Shown here: positions 10,246 through 22,096 of the stretch, in pieces
How positions within the stretch are numbered: position 1 is the stretch's first letter
Layout: each line of letters begins with the position of its first letter
Source of the DNA: Schistocerca nitens
Taxonomy: Eukaryota > Arthropoda > Insecta > Orthoptera > Acrididae
Assembly (NCBI RefSeq): GCF_023898315.1
Contig: NC_064621.1
Coordinates: 17,296,501-17,360,500 of the forward strand
DNA: 64,000 nt
Direction: 5' to 3'
Position numbers and translations under genes: made by a program
The notes under the pieces: model-generated
What the model was told of the DNA's origin: nothing
Seen by the model: the letters and a program-made list of their open reading frames with translations, nothing else
The model's database searches: none

Positions 10246-11141
10246 AATGAAAGATCGCCATTAGACGAAAACTTAATTTGAGGAAGTTATAGTCAGAATA
10301 CTAACTAGATAATTAATTTATTCTAAAAGCTTGTAGCAGGAAAGTATTCTTCAGAGAATATAACAGCTGTTCCTAAATACTAAGGTACGTTCGTTCCTTT
10401 ACAATTTTCAACGATTCCCTTACTTTCAGATGGGCAAGAAGACAACGTCGCTTAGGTATACCGACATCAGTAGGAAATGATTTGGTGGACGAACCTGCAC
10501 GTGATCTCGATTATAAAAATGGGAATTTTGGTCTCTTGTTTGAAATTGCTATATCTATGGGACCACTAGTCACTTCTAGTCTGCTGTCATTACGCAAGGG
10601 CAAACTCCGGTGAATATAATCTGAGAGAAGGGAAAACGATTTAAGGTTTCAGGTTCGTCGAGGTCAGACATATTACTGGTGAGACCTACTAGGTTCTCTG
10701 GCGCGCAGAACACCGACTAAACGAATTTTACTGTTTTCCTTAAAACACATCCACGCCGTCACTGGTGCTATCATTCACATTTAGTTACTCATTGACAAGA
10801 AATAATCTTAAGGATTATTAAACTGAAGTGACCATTTTAATTTCGGATGAGGAATTTCTTGGAATTTATTTATTCAGAAACAGAGACTCTTAATTGCATC
10901 CAATGCAGATTAGCTTCTTTCCAAGTAACCTAATTCGAAGTATAAAAAAGAAAATATGAATATTCAATCATTATTTCCTTGTGATAGTATAAATTTGCTC
11001 TCTATCTGACAGAATTCTCAGATGTATAGGTTATATGGATTTCACATGTTTTATTGTAATACAGCACTGTGTATTTTGCCTAATCTGTGGCTAAAAATGT
11101 GTTTCATGGTCTGATGAAGTCTGCTCATCTGTAGCTGTGAA
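10246..11141. other. Unassigned DNA; 10258-10400 duplicated at 15.5 kb
   Basis: 10258-10400 aligns with 15545-15700 (GCCATTAGACGA..., AGCTTGTAG(C/T)AGGAAAGTA). The remainder shows no gene or recognised repeat. Confidence 0.5.
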
Positions 11142-11957
11142 GTGTCGGTCCCTCGTTCAGAGCCTCGCACAGGCAAGAACACTGAAATTACAGTCCTGAT
11201 CCAAATGTGCCACTTGACTGGTTTCTACTTTAATACAAACAGTATCATAGAATTTCATTTTTCCGTATTTAGTAATATATTCAGTTGTAGATTACAGACA
11301 CACCTGTTATTTATTCCAGGAGTTACTCTAGTACAAAATGCAGCAATCGAATTAAGTCTGTCTACATTAAGAATGTCACAGTTGAGGACATTGTTAATTA
11401 CTTCTGGCATTTTTCTTTGTTATGGTCAAGAGAAGAGCACAGTTCAGAAAGTCAGCAGAACAACAGTGACACCTATTAGTGAGTTGGGTGAAATGGAAGA
11501 GGCACCGGTTTCAGCCCAGGATATGGTTGATCCCTTGTCGGAAATTTTGGAAGAATTAAAGCTTTTACGTACGAAAGTTCAGATTGCAACATCTCAGCAA
11601 ACTGAAATGTCGAAAGCTCAGTCCGAATTATCTACGGAAGTAGAACGCATTCTCGCCAAACCGGATTTTGATCCAGTAACATCACAAGTTTCAATGATAG
11701 TTAAAAGACAGTCTCAGATCTCTAATGAGATTACACAATACCAAAATGCACAGGAGCTGTTTCCCAGTCATTTACAGCAGAGACCGTAAGATATTAGCCA
11801 TAGACAGGAAGGAGGAGAGACTACCGTGACCCAGTTTTGAGAAGTAGTTTCTAATTTGTCATCAGACTGCGAGGAATTAATAGTAAAGAAGTTTGAGGAA
11901 CAGTTTTCCAGGACGTTAGAAGACTGGGCAATAAAGAAGGAACAGTATGATATCTAG
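11142..11957 (+). pseudogene. Unrecognised coiled-coil ORF, possible gag remnant
   Basis: An open frame of 215 codons (11142-11789) continues in the same frame past a TAA (11787-11789) and a TGA (11838-11840) as EVVSNLSSDCEELIVKKFEE to about 11957, so the original protein was longer. The N-terminal third looks like non-coding sequence. From residue about 110 the composition becomes protein-like (EMEEAPVSAQDMVDPLSEIL) and a heptad-like segment follows (EILEELKLLRTKVQIATSQQ). I do not recognise the family. A gag-like protein of an LTR element or a piece of a cellular gene are both possible. No zinc knuckle, protease or RT is visible nearby. Confidence 0.35.
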
Positions 11958-12931
11958 TTAATTAAGTTCAATGAATATTTACTTAGTTTTAGAGTTAAAA
12001 TACTGTAGATACTTCTTGTACTGATTCATTTGTGTATGTGTTATTCCGAAGTTTATTCCTGCGTGTGCATTCATATTTGTACGCACTAATGAAACTGTTC
12101 CAGGAAATTAAAAATTAATGTAGCTTTCATGATGTGATTTTCATATAACGATGATTTTTCAATTTTAGTTAGTCACTAATGTGTTAAGGATTATCTGCTA
12201 GAATTCAATATCATGTTAATTTTTTAATGGAATGATTGCGTAACACAGTGAAAATTTATTCCGATTTAATATTCTTGTAATTTCCTGAGCTAACTGGTAA
12301 CTGAAATGTTTAGGCATTGCTTTCTTGACTAACCAGATTCCTCACTTTTTCCAATAACATGGTTACACAATTGCAAATAATTATTCAAACTCACCTACCC
12401 AAGTAACATACTTATCTGGCTGGTACAGGTCCGTTAGGTCTTGTTATCGTTGAGTGTGATCTACAGAAAAAAATGGATAATCTTTTCTTCGGGACCCATT
12501 CTATGCCCCTAAACTAATTGGTAATGGGTGGGGAGCACTGAGGTTAATCAATTACTCGCCAGAGATCTTGGAGACTTGGAACTATTTAATGTATTCCATA
12601 AATGAATAAATAAAATTGGAACAATGAATATTGTATGTGTAAATGCATGAAGTAATGTGGTCTGACAACTAAAAATTAACCAGCAATGAACTTCCTGGGA
12701 AACTGTCCTGTGGTAACAAGCTAACAGTGTGACAAGCTGAACACGTATATTTGTGGTATCTTGAGTATAATTAGTGAATCCGCACCAACTACAAGCTAGT
12801 CGAGTTGTTTACGTGACACGAAAGAATCATCGAGCCGTACGATAAACTTTTCTGACGCTCATAAATAAGAGAAGCCTGATGCTGAAAATACGTCATCTGA
12901 AAGCGATTAATTCATGGTACCAAGGACAACC
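11958..12931. other. Unassigned AT-rich DNA
   Basis: No ORF, inverted repeat or known repeat family recognised. Confidence 0.5.
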
Positions 12932-14339
12932 TACACTCCTGGAAATGGAAAAAAGAACACATTGACACCGGTGTGTCAGAACCACCATACTTGCTCCGGA
13001 CACTGCGAGAGGGCTGTACAAGCAATGATCACACGCACGGCACAGCGGACACACCAGGAATTGCGGTGTTGGCCGTCGAATGGCGCTAGCTGCGCAGCAT
13101 TTGTGCACCGCCGCCGTCAGTGTCAGCCAGTTTGCCGTGGCATACGGAGCTCCATCGCAGTCTTTAACACTGGTAGCATGCCGCGACAGCGTGGACGTGA
13201 ACCGTATGTGCAGTTGACGGACTTTGAGCGAGGGCGTATAGTGGGCATGCGGGAGGCCGGGTGGACGTACCGCCGAATTGCTCAACACGTGGGGCGTGAG
13301 GTCTCCACAGTACATAGATGTTGTCGCCAGTGGTCGGCGGAAGGTGCACGTGCCTGTCGACCTGGGACCGGACCGCAGCGACGCACGGATGCACGCCAAG
13401 ACCGTAGGATCCTACGCAGTGCCGTAGGGGACCGCACCGCCACTTCCCAGCAAATTAGGGACACTGTTGCTCCTGGGGTATCGGCGAGGACCATTCGCAA
13501 CCGTCTCCATGAAGCTGGGCTACGGTCCCGCACACCGTTAGGCCGTATTCCGCTCACGCCCCAACATCGTGCAGCCCGCCTCCAGTGGTGTCGCGACAGG
13601 CGTGAATGGAGGGACGAATGGAGACGTGTCGTCTTCAGCGATGAGAGTCGCTTCTGTCTTGGTGCCAATGATGGTCGTATGCGTGTTTGGCGCCGTGCAG
13701 GACTGCATACGACCGAGGCACACAGGGCCAACACCCGGCATCATGGTGTGGGGAGCGATCTCCTACACTGGCCGTACACCACTGGTGATCGTCGAGGGGA
13801 CACTGAATAGTGCACGGTACATCCAAACCGTCATCGAACCCATCGTTCTACCATTCCTAGACCGCAAGGGAACTTGCTGTTCCAACAGGACAATGCACGT
13901 CCGCATGTATCCCGTGCCACCCAACGTGCTCTAGAAGGTGTAAGGCAACTAACCTGGCCAGCACGATCTCCGGATCTGTCCCCCATTGAGCATGTTTGGG
14001 ACTGGATGAAGCGTCGTCTCACGCGGTCTGCACGTCCAGCACGAACGCTGGTCCAACTGAGGCGCCAGGTGGAAATGGCATGGCAAGCCGTTCCACAGGA
14101 CTACATCCAGCATCTCTACGATCGTCTCCATGGGAGAATAGCAGCCTGCATTGCTGCGAAAGGTGGATATACACTGTACTAGTGCCGACATTGTGCGTGC
14201 TCTGTTGCCTGTGTCTATGTGCCTGTGGTTCTGTCAGTGTGATCATGTGATGTATCTGACCCCAGGAATGTGTCAATAAAGTTTCCCCTTCCTGGGACAA
14301 TGAATTCACGGTGTTCTTATTTCAATTTCCAGGAGTGTA
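12932..14339 (+). mobile_element. Tc1-like transposon, copy 3 (two deletions)
   Basis: TA at 12932-12933 and 14338-14339. The ends read CACTCCTGGAAATGGAAA on the left and, on the complement of the right, CACTCCTGGAAATTGAAA. It is 1408 bp, 18 bp shorter than copies 1 and 2, entirely explained by a 17-bp and a 1-bp deletion inside the transposase gene. Both ends are perfect, so it could in principle be mobilised by the enzyme of copy 2. Confidence 0.95.
13178..14182 (+). pseudogene. Tc1-like transposase, frameshifted
   Basis: ATG 13178 (MPRQRGREPYVQ) and the stop at 14180-14182 align with copy 2. At 13700/13701 seventeen bases present in copies 1 and 2 are missing, between VWRRAG and CIRPRHTG. 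This puts QDCIRPRHTGPTPGIMVWG in another frame. Near 13863 a single G is missing (CCGGCAAGG becomes CCGCAAGG) and the original frame returns at NLLFQQDN-equivalent sequence. Because 17 plus 1 equals 18, the C-terminus is back in frame, but the segment carrying IMVWGAISYTG is read in the wrong frame in between. The product is therefore predicted inactive. Confidence 0.93.
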
Positions 14340-15304
14340 TATTAGTTAATAACTCATCACATCTTTTACTGCGAAATGGGGGAAGAGTACTGTATGTGGA
14401 TCACTCAATATCGAATACAAATTTTAACCTGAAATGTTCTCACAGAATTCAGACCAGGAGTCTAAATGACTAAGATAACATGTTCGCTCCTAGGTTTTTC
14501 TGTGTTGAAACACTGCTCATGTGAATTTCGACGCCTTTTATGTTCACACACACGTCGCTGCTTAGAGTATGGCGTCTTCAGAGACATCATTCTTGTTCCT
14601 GACCATTCACATCAGCTCCGGTTCAAGAAGGGCTATCTTTCACCCCAGTATCCAGTCCATTCACCATAACGTTTCAACCTAGCGTCGGTGCATTGTCACT
14701 TACGACTATCTTACTGTTCAAGCTACACTCATATGTTTCTGTGAGTTGCTGTGGGGGTACTCAATCTCCCTCAGCATATTTTGAGAAATATCCATGTTTC
14801 ACTGGAACAGTATCTTACGACACAATATTTATCACTATGTCATACCATAATGAACAATTTCGAGTATTTTTTTAACTGAACATGTATACGAAATATTTTT
14901 TCAATTTATGTACAACATATTTATGTACTACGAACAATATCTAGGACATTGTACACTGCTGAAAGGAACAACGTTAGATTAGCTTCGTTCAGGGTAGTTC
15001 CATGGTCTTCCTTTGATCCTTCGCCCAAATAGCGAAGCATTATTTGGGCTCCATGACAAGCTAATCGAATATCCTGTCACTTGCACCAGTAGCACAAATA
15101 CATTCAGCCTTGTTAATAAAGATACAGCATGTTGTTGGCTGTTGCTACCCAGTGCAATCTCATTGGAGTTATAACTACTGACTTAGTGATACGCAGCCAA
15201 TAAGCCATTCAGTAATAGAATTGAGGGAGATTTTGACGAATGAGGCCTTCTGCGGTAGCTAAATGTTGCTTCCACAAAATTTCGCTAACAGAGAGGGCTT
15301 AAAA
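14340..15304. other. Unassigned DNA
   Basis: Only short ORFs of 60-67 codons with no recognisable motif. Confidence 0.5.
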
Positions 15305-15715
15305 TAATGCATCACAATAGCAGTGATAGTTGAGTTGTATGAATCGTTTGTCTTGCTGTGGGAAATGATATGGACTCTATTGAAAACAACCGTCAGTTTC
15401 TGACAAATATCAAACTTCGGTATTCGACTGCGAGAGCCTTCAGAGCTCTGAGATACTCACACTCTTTTAATGTTAATCTTATGCAGATGACTGGCATTGT
15501 CTCGTAATACAATTTTAAAGTAGTTGTGGTAGTTTATGGAAGGCTGCCATTAGACGATATTTTAATTTGACGTAGTATAAGTGAAAATACTGATCATAAA
15601 ATTAATTATTTCTAACAGCTTGTAGTAGGAAAGTAGTGTTCACAAATACAATAAAACGGAATAATTGGTACTTATACTTGTTTTGACTACGGTGCGTTGG
15701 TTCTAGCGCCGAAAT
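15305..15715. repeat. Paralogous segment lacking Tc1 copy 2 and the RTE relic
   Basis: This segment matches 8827-9019 and then 10258-10400 in order, with only about 25 bp of unmatched sequence between (roughly 15520-15545). It represents the unoccupied state of the site now split by the RTE relic. The start (CATCACAATAGCAG) also follows directly on sequence resembling the left flank of Tc1 copy 2 (about 7385-7400). Confidence 0.55.
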
Positions 15716-16805
15716 TTTTGCATCAAAATTATGAAGCCAAATTTTACTTATATTGCTTTACGGAATAAAATAAGACGTAACAATTCCCAAAACGTGGAAA
15801 AACAATAGTTGTAACGTTAATTTACATTAATTTGCCTAAATTTCGCAAAAAGCGCTTATTTCTTTAATATAAAAAATCTCTAAGTGCAAAATACTCTTAT
15901 TAGAGGTACCAGTACATTAAAGTGGAAATTGCAACTAAATCTGCGGTCTCGCTTGAAACAAAGTATGAAAGTTATGATCGACGTAATACGGAGGCACTTT
16001 TCACACTGCAATTATTATTCAACACAGTAACGTAGAGAGTTTCACAGCACCCAGAATTGCAGACACAGTTCCGTCCAAGTTACACTTTTGTTTCAGAGAC
16101 AGAAAATTTATCGTTAATTGTATCTTTTTACGCTGCAATATTTAGAGCTCTCCGTCCCCCTCCCCGGTCCCCTCCCCATCCCTCCCCCCCCCCCCCCCCC
16201 GCCCGACACCGTAATGGTGGAAGGACATTGCTAATTCCATATCAGCTAGCGTGGCACAAAGACAGGTGCACCAAATAGTAAAGCAGTCTCTTTCCAAGCA
16301 TCATTTCTTTCCCTATGCTCAAATTTTATCAAACTGGCTTGAAGGAGCAACCACCGGAGGTACCAACAAGTGTTTCACAAAGGAGAATTTCTCCTCCCGA
16401 GGGACATTGCTGGCGATTACAAAGAAGTCGCGCTGCTTCTAGCACGCAAACTGCATCTGCTTTCATTACCCGGCTGTCGTAATAGGCCGTCGCGTGACAT
16501 TCCATCGTTGTTTCGCAGCTGTTTCTGGGAACTAGGCGCCCACCTGTTCCTGTTAGTTAGAGCGTCGGTCACAATGTTTTGACGCCCCTAGGACAGCGGT
16601 AAAGCACCTGATATCTCATCTATTATCGGATGGATTATAGACCACGCCCAACCTATTGTTAAGTCCATCATTCTCTTCCCCCGCGCCTCCCTCCCCCCGC
16701 CCCTTTCCATCCAAATCACTCGTACACTAGTCAGTTTCACTCTCACTCATCCACACAAAGAATATCGCTCTCTCTCTCTCTTTCTCTCCCCATTCCTCCC
16801 CCCCC

Positions 16806-16839
<34 letters not shown>

Positions 16840-18078
16840 TACACACACACACACACAAACAAACGAACAAACACACACACACACACACACACACATGCAC
16901 TAATTGTTGTTTCTCAGTACCGCTTTCTTGTTACTGCCAGCCAAATTTTGCTGTACCATTATCAGTTATTTTATTGTGCCAGGCCATCATGAAACATATC
17001 TGTGGCGGGTAAATATGTCGAGGGACAGTTATCGCCAAGTCACAGCTCAGAATGTTCCAAAGAGTTGTGCTGACGTTCTGAAGAAATTTTCTATCGTTTA
17101 TAGCTGCCAAATTGTGACACAGGCTCCGAAAGAGCCTTCGAGGAGAACTGCAACTATAGAATAATTGTGAAACTCTTACAAATGCGCCAAATGTAAGTAG
17201 ATACGTAAATAGGATACGGTTCGTGTGTTAACCTGTACAACGAATTCAAGGAACTGGTACTGTGAGAGATACAATACCCCAACAAACTGCATGGGAGAAA
17301 CGCAGTTCACACAACCCACACGTCGCTACAGAGCACCCTATATTACCAACTAATATCCCAGACCCACCTGCTACCAGATTTTACGTTACACCATCTACTG
17401 CGCTCCAAAGCGACTGGTGTCTTTTTTTCAGAGGGTGACTGATAATCTGTCAAGAAAATTTATTTCACTTCTTCATTTTAGTTGCTGCTCCATTAGCAGT
17501 GACACGTTTAACTGAACGCGCAAACAAATATATTTATCTGTTTTGTAAACAGCCAGGAAAACATTTATGAGCCCAGAAGTATCGCGCACCATCATGTAGC
17601 CGTCACACAGGCAGTATTCCTCAATGTAAAGCACGATAAATGTCGTTCTGCAAAGTGGTTGACGCCCGCACGAAAACGAGCTGGTACACCACACATAATG
17701 TCAGCCACAACGGAATTTTCGACTGTAGCGTTCTGAGTGTCAGTTTTTGGCTATATATCAATGTTAAAGAGTTTATCGATGTTTAAAAATTTGGTTTGGC
17801 ATTCGTCTGTTGTCATTAACTCCAGCCTAACACATTCTTTTCTCAACGCCGGAAAGCGCCTCAGTACAGATGTTTTAACTGTAGAGATTCTTACGTTTAA
17901 CATCATACAAACACTATTCGCCTTTCAGTGTGTCCTCTAAATAGCATATTTGCTCCCTTGTGTACATATGCTAGCTAAGCTCTTATCTCTGCAGTCAACT
18001 GCAGGGACGTCGTCACTTGTCTTGCAATTCAGTTATCCACGTTTCCAGGCACGTTCACAAAATGGAGAACAACTATTA
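15716..18078. other. Unassigned DNA with low-complexity tracts
   Basis: Contains a C-rich tract (about 16155-16201), CT repeats (16769-16817) and CA repeats (16818-16893). No supported gene. ORFs crossing these tracts are low complexity. Confidence 0.6.
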
Positions 18079-18774
18079 TACACACATCAAAAAGAGTTTT
18101 GCAACACCTCGGTTCCGAGAGTACCGGAACCTGTACAGAAAATTGGAACAGATATCAACATAAACATCATTTTCGCCCTTTTTATTGCTCATGAAATCAC
18201 ACATCGCAAGTTGTACCACCATACATCGAGAACTTCAGAGGTGTTGGTCAAGATTGTTGTACACACCGGCACCTCTAATACCCAGTAGCCCGTCCTCTTG
18301 GTCTGATGCATGCCTGTATTCGTCGTCGCATTCTATCCGCAAGTAGCCCTTGGGCGGACTGAGCGAGGCATGTCATCAACGGTTCCTGTCTCTGTATCTC
18401 CTTCATGCGCGAGTAACATCGCTTTGGTGCACTCCGAGATGACTGGACACTTACCTTGTTGAGAGTCCTTCCTGGCAGAAAGTAACAATGCGGACGCGAT
18501 CGAACAGCGCTATTGACTGTGTAGGCATGGTTGAACTACAGACAACACGAGCTGTGTACCTCCTTCCTAGTGGAATGAATGTATCTGATCGGCTGTCGGA
18601 CCCCCTCCGTCTAATCGGCGCTTCTCATGCATGGTTGTTTACATCTTTGGGCGGGTTTAGTGACCTCTATGAACAGTCAAAGGGACTGTGTCTGTGATAG
18701 ATTATCTACAGTCAACGTCTATCTTCAGGAGCTCTGGGAACTGCGGTGATGCAAAACGTTTTTTGATGTGTGTG
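18079..18774 (-). mobile_element. Internally deleted Tc1-like transposon
   Basis: Inverted ends: CACACATCAAAAAGAGTTTT at 18081, and at the right TTTTTTGATGTGTG ending at 18772. The minus strand starts a transposase at the complement of about 18527 (MPTQSIALFDRVRIVTFCQE, a helix-turn-helix start). It then jumps near 18345 straight to the protein's extreme C-terminus (MRRRIQACIRPRGRATGY, stop). The whole catalytic domain is missing. This is the structure of a non-autonomous deletion derivative. The right TA is not clear (flank reads TGCTA). Confidence 0.8.
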
Positions 18775-20039
18775 CTAATAAAAGTTGAACGTGAAGAAAA
18801 CATATTTACACAAAGTACGACATGAACTAGCAGCCTTTCAGGTCACAGGAAGCGTATCTATCCACTACACTAAAGGTAACTGATGTTATTGACGTCAATG
18901 TCTTGTATAATAGGATGTTCTGAATTTTTTGACCACGGATATGTCTATACTTGAAATTATAATAAATCATAATAGGAAACAATGTGTTTTTGATAAATCT
19001 TCAATTCGCTCGTGACTTCAGATGGCATTGTTTCATAGCACTCAGGTTGTTAAACGAAAGCCACCACATAAGAGGATACCTTAACTGCCTATGTCATGTT
19101 TCCCGACATTTTATTGTAAATCATGACGCCAAAAACTACACGTTCTCAAGATATTCTCAATGTGCCGGTGACCTTGTATATTCTTAGCACGTTGTAATAT
19201 AAAAATAATCAAATGCGGTCTTCAAATAGTCGACGTACTCCACTATGATGTCTCGTAAGTTCTGCGCTCTCGCACCTTGTTGACCACGTTTCTCTCCGCA
19301 CTGAAAATAATCTGACGTATGTGATTCCGGCTTTCTAGCTAAGGAATGCTCCGCAACGTAAATTTCCCCCCTGTGATGTCAGAAACCTCGTATCTTCTTT
19401 CCCCGTCACGACGCATGCAAGGACAGCCGTTGGCCCTTCGTACGAAAAGTGCCGAAGCAGTGAACATCACGAGCCCGGCACGTGTCGCTGCCGTTTCAGT
19501 TTACCGTTTTCAAGCGGTTAAGGTCATATGTAAAGCAACTCCCTTGAGCCCTCTGCCCTCCGAAGCACAGCCTCCCGTACGAAAGAGCTGGGCGCTAGAC
19601 CTTCACGCACACGTAGTGTGCTCCCCTGAGGCTGAGGAATCAGGCAACCCGCCGCGCAACCCCGCATGTATTCGGGCTGTCAACTTAGCAGCTCCCGCTA
19701 GCCGCGATCAAGATACGGTCGCCTCATCAAACAGACCGGCTACTACTTCTAACAGAAACACCGGCAGATGGACTCAGCTCTGCAGCTGATTTACACAAGC
19801 CGGAGAGAAACTCGTCTCTTGTGTACCTGAGTGAAGCAATGCGACGATACGGTTAGCTGGAGAAGGAGCTTGTCGACGAGGAATCAGTTAGCCAACAGCC
19901 GCGAAGATTTGTAATACTAAAGTTATTTCATAATTCTCATAACAAGTAATTTTAATGGAAAACATAGATTTATAATCAGAAACTTTTTTTTACAGATTCG
20001 TAAAATGCACAGTATAGGGTTACGTAAGGAATAGAATAT
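18775..20039. other. Unassigned DNA, including a 147-codon ORF
   Basis: The frame 19346-19789 is open for 147 codons and moderately GC-rich, but it has no motif I recognise and its composition (Ala, Pro, Ser, Arg) suggests chance. I do not call it a gene. Confidence 0.4.
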
Positions 20040-20990
20040 CAGTTAAATAGCCTCGGCGGCTATGTTGGGCACATATACTCTCTTTCGTTGAAATTTTCCA
20101 TGACGGTGTCGTATAAAAGGGGCTCAATTCCGTTGATACAGCGCTGAGTTTCTTCCACCAGAACGTGGGTGCTCGCGGGCTTGTTGGTATCAACCTTAGA
20201 CTTCAAAAAAGTTCGAAGAAAAAAGTCCAACGGCGTGAATTCACATGATCTGGGCGGTCAATTCTGATCACCAGACCGGAAAATCACCCGACGAGGAACA
20301 GTCTCAGGTACAAATTGAATCGTTTCTCAAGCTGTATGGCAAGTGGCACTGTTTTGTTGAAACCATGCGTCATCCACAATCATATTTTGCAACACAGATA
20401 TTATTATGCCATTACTGCGAGCAGCATTAACTCTTGTTGTCTGACCATCTGCGTATTCGATGCCCCCACCACAAAATTTGTACCCATTAGTGCAATGTTG
20501 TGGATGCATTTGTTTTTCAACGATCACTCGTGCATTTTATGAACACCAAATGCGACAGTACTCTTGATTAAACAGACCATCAAGATGAAAACGAGCCCCA
20601 TCGCTGAAGAGGGTTTCTTTAGAAACACATCTTGTTGTCCCATAATTAATTCGACGAACCGTGTGTGTGGTCAGTAGGCTTCAGTTCTTGAGTCAATTGA
20701 ACTTTGTATATATGAAGATCCAAATCTTTCATGAGAATACGCTGTAGAGAACTTCTCGAAAGTCCAGTTGTTGACCACGGAGTCAAATAGATACCCCTGC
20801 ACTCTTCGCAACTCTCTCACGAACTGCTTTGATGTTCTGCGTTGAACGACTTGTTGAAGGACATCCAAAATGTTTAAGATCACTAACTAATCCAGTCTTC
20901 ATTAATTTTTTAATGAATCTCTTCACAGTTGATGAAGTTTAAACACTATGCGGACGATATTTTCTAAGAAAACTGCGAACAGTAGCTGCC
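20040..20990 (-). pseudogene. DDE transposase relic (Tc1/mariner superfamily)
   Basis: The minus strand reads, in order with interruptions: EDLAATVRSFLRKYRPHSV (N-terminal HTH), FSDGARFHLDGLFNQEYC (first catalytic block, where relatives have FSDEAHF), VDDAWFQQNSATCHTA (second block; the family has QQDGATCHTA, so the catalytic Asp is Asn), and PPRSCEFTPLDFFLRTFLKS (third block). The last segments match the C-terminal motif in which the third acidic residue lies in LTPLDFF. Multiple stops and shifts make it inactive. The element ends are not identified. Confidence 0.72.
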
Positions 20991-20994
20991 AAAT

Positions 20995-21125
20995 CTTCAT
21001 TATTTTTATTTATAAATTATTTGTAAATTATAAATTATATTTATTATTACATAAATTACAGTTATCATTAAATTGTAAATTTGTAAATTCATTTGCTGTT
21101 ATTTATAAAATAATACATTAATCAA
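20995..21125. repeat. AT-rich tract with TAAATTAT/TTGTAAAT motifs
   Basis: Low-complexity A/T sequence with repeated TTTATAAATTA and TTGTAAAT words. Confidence 0.8.
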
Positions 21126-21468
21126 TTATTTTTAAAATGTAGCTCAAGAATTGAACGCATTGTTCTTTCGTGTAGCGCTCCGTTATTAATAACCCTGAGT
21201 TGTCATCTGCCTTTTTATCGTTGCTAATTACTTAGCCCACCGATGACGCAAAATTAAAATTTGTGTGGATGTTTTGGCCACACTTTAAAAATAATTTTTA
21301 TCTTGTGATTATTTCGTACTGCCCAGCAGAGAGAAGTGAAGACCTGTACAGAGTATTCTTGTTACCTCGAAACAGGGAGGGAAAGTCTAACAGCGTATGT
21401 TCCAGTAGTATTACGAGTAAAAGCTACCAAACGCTATACGTCTACACGCCAAATGCCCTGCATATCAG
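21126..21468. other. Unassigned DNA
   Basis: No gene or recognised repeat seen. Confidence 0.4.
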
Positions 21469-21660
21469 GCCGGCCGGTGTGGCCGAGCGGTTCTAGGCGC
21501 TACAGTCTGGAACCGTACGACCGCTACGGTCGCAGGTTCGAATCCTGCCTCGAGCTGGATGTGTGTGATGTCCTTAGGTTAGTTAGGTTTAAGTAGTTCT
21601 ATGTTCTAGGGGCCTGATGACCTTTGAAGTTAAGTCCTATAGTGCTCAGAGCCATTTGAA
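21469..21660 (+). mobile_element. tRNA-headed SINE, family A
   Basis: Head GCCGGCCGGTGTGGCCGAGC with box A-like TGGCCGAGCGGTTC and box B GGTTCGAATCC. The body has TCCTTAGGTTAGTTAGGTTT and the tail ends AGAGCCATTTGAA. A weak duplication (CCCTGCATA at 21456 against CCCCGCATA at 21661) is possible. Confidence 0.93.
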
Positions 21661-22096
21661 CCCCGCATAGCACGACAACTAATGAAATACCGACTGGTGC
21701 TTTTATCTGAAAATATTCCATACAGACTATGAATATGACAACAGTTATAGAGTGGTTCTTATGAAACCACGTTGCATCTGAATATGTGAGTGGCTTCTTT
21801 AATTCCGACGCGTCAGATTTTCCGTAAAAATTAATTATGCCGCCCATTTTGAAACTATGTCACCTCGTCGGCACACGGGAAGTTTATTCAGGAACCTCTA
21901 AAACCAAATCCCATACATACACCATATTTTTCAAAGTTTCCTCGCTATCGTTGACGTAAACTTCCACGTCACAGAAGCTCTGAAGTTGACGGAAAGTTGA
22001 TATCTCTTTGTATGATTCACAATAGCGTATAAATTGTTACGTAATGACACATGTATCCATATCTTCAATGAATCTTTTCTGTGCACTTTATATTTA
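21661..22096. other. Unassigned DNA
   Basis: No supported feature except the left copy of the target-site duplication of the next element (22083-22096). Confidence 0.4.

Noticed and set aside
19346-19789. 147-codon plus-strand ORF as an exon
   Set aside because: No motif, biased composition, and no splice or repeat context that supports it.
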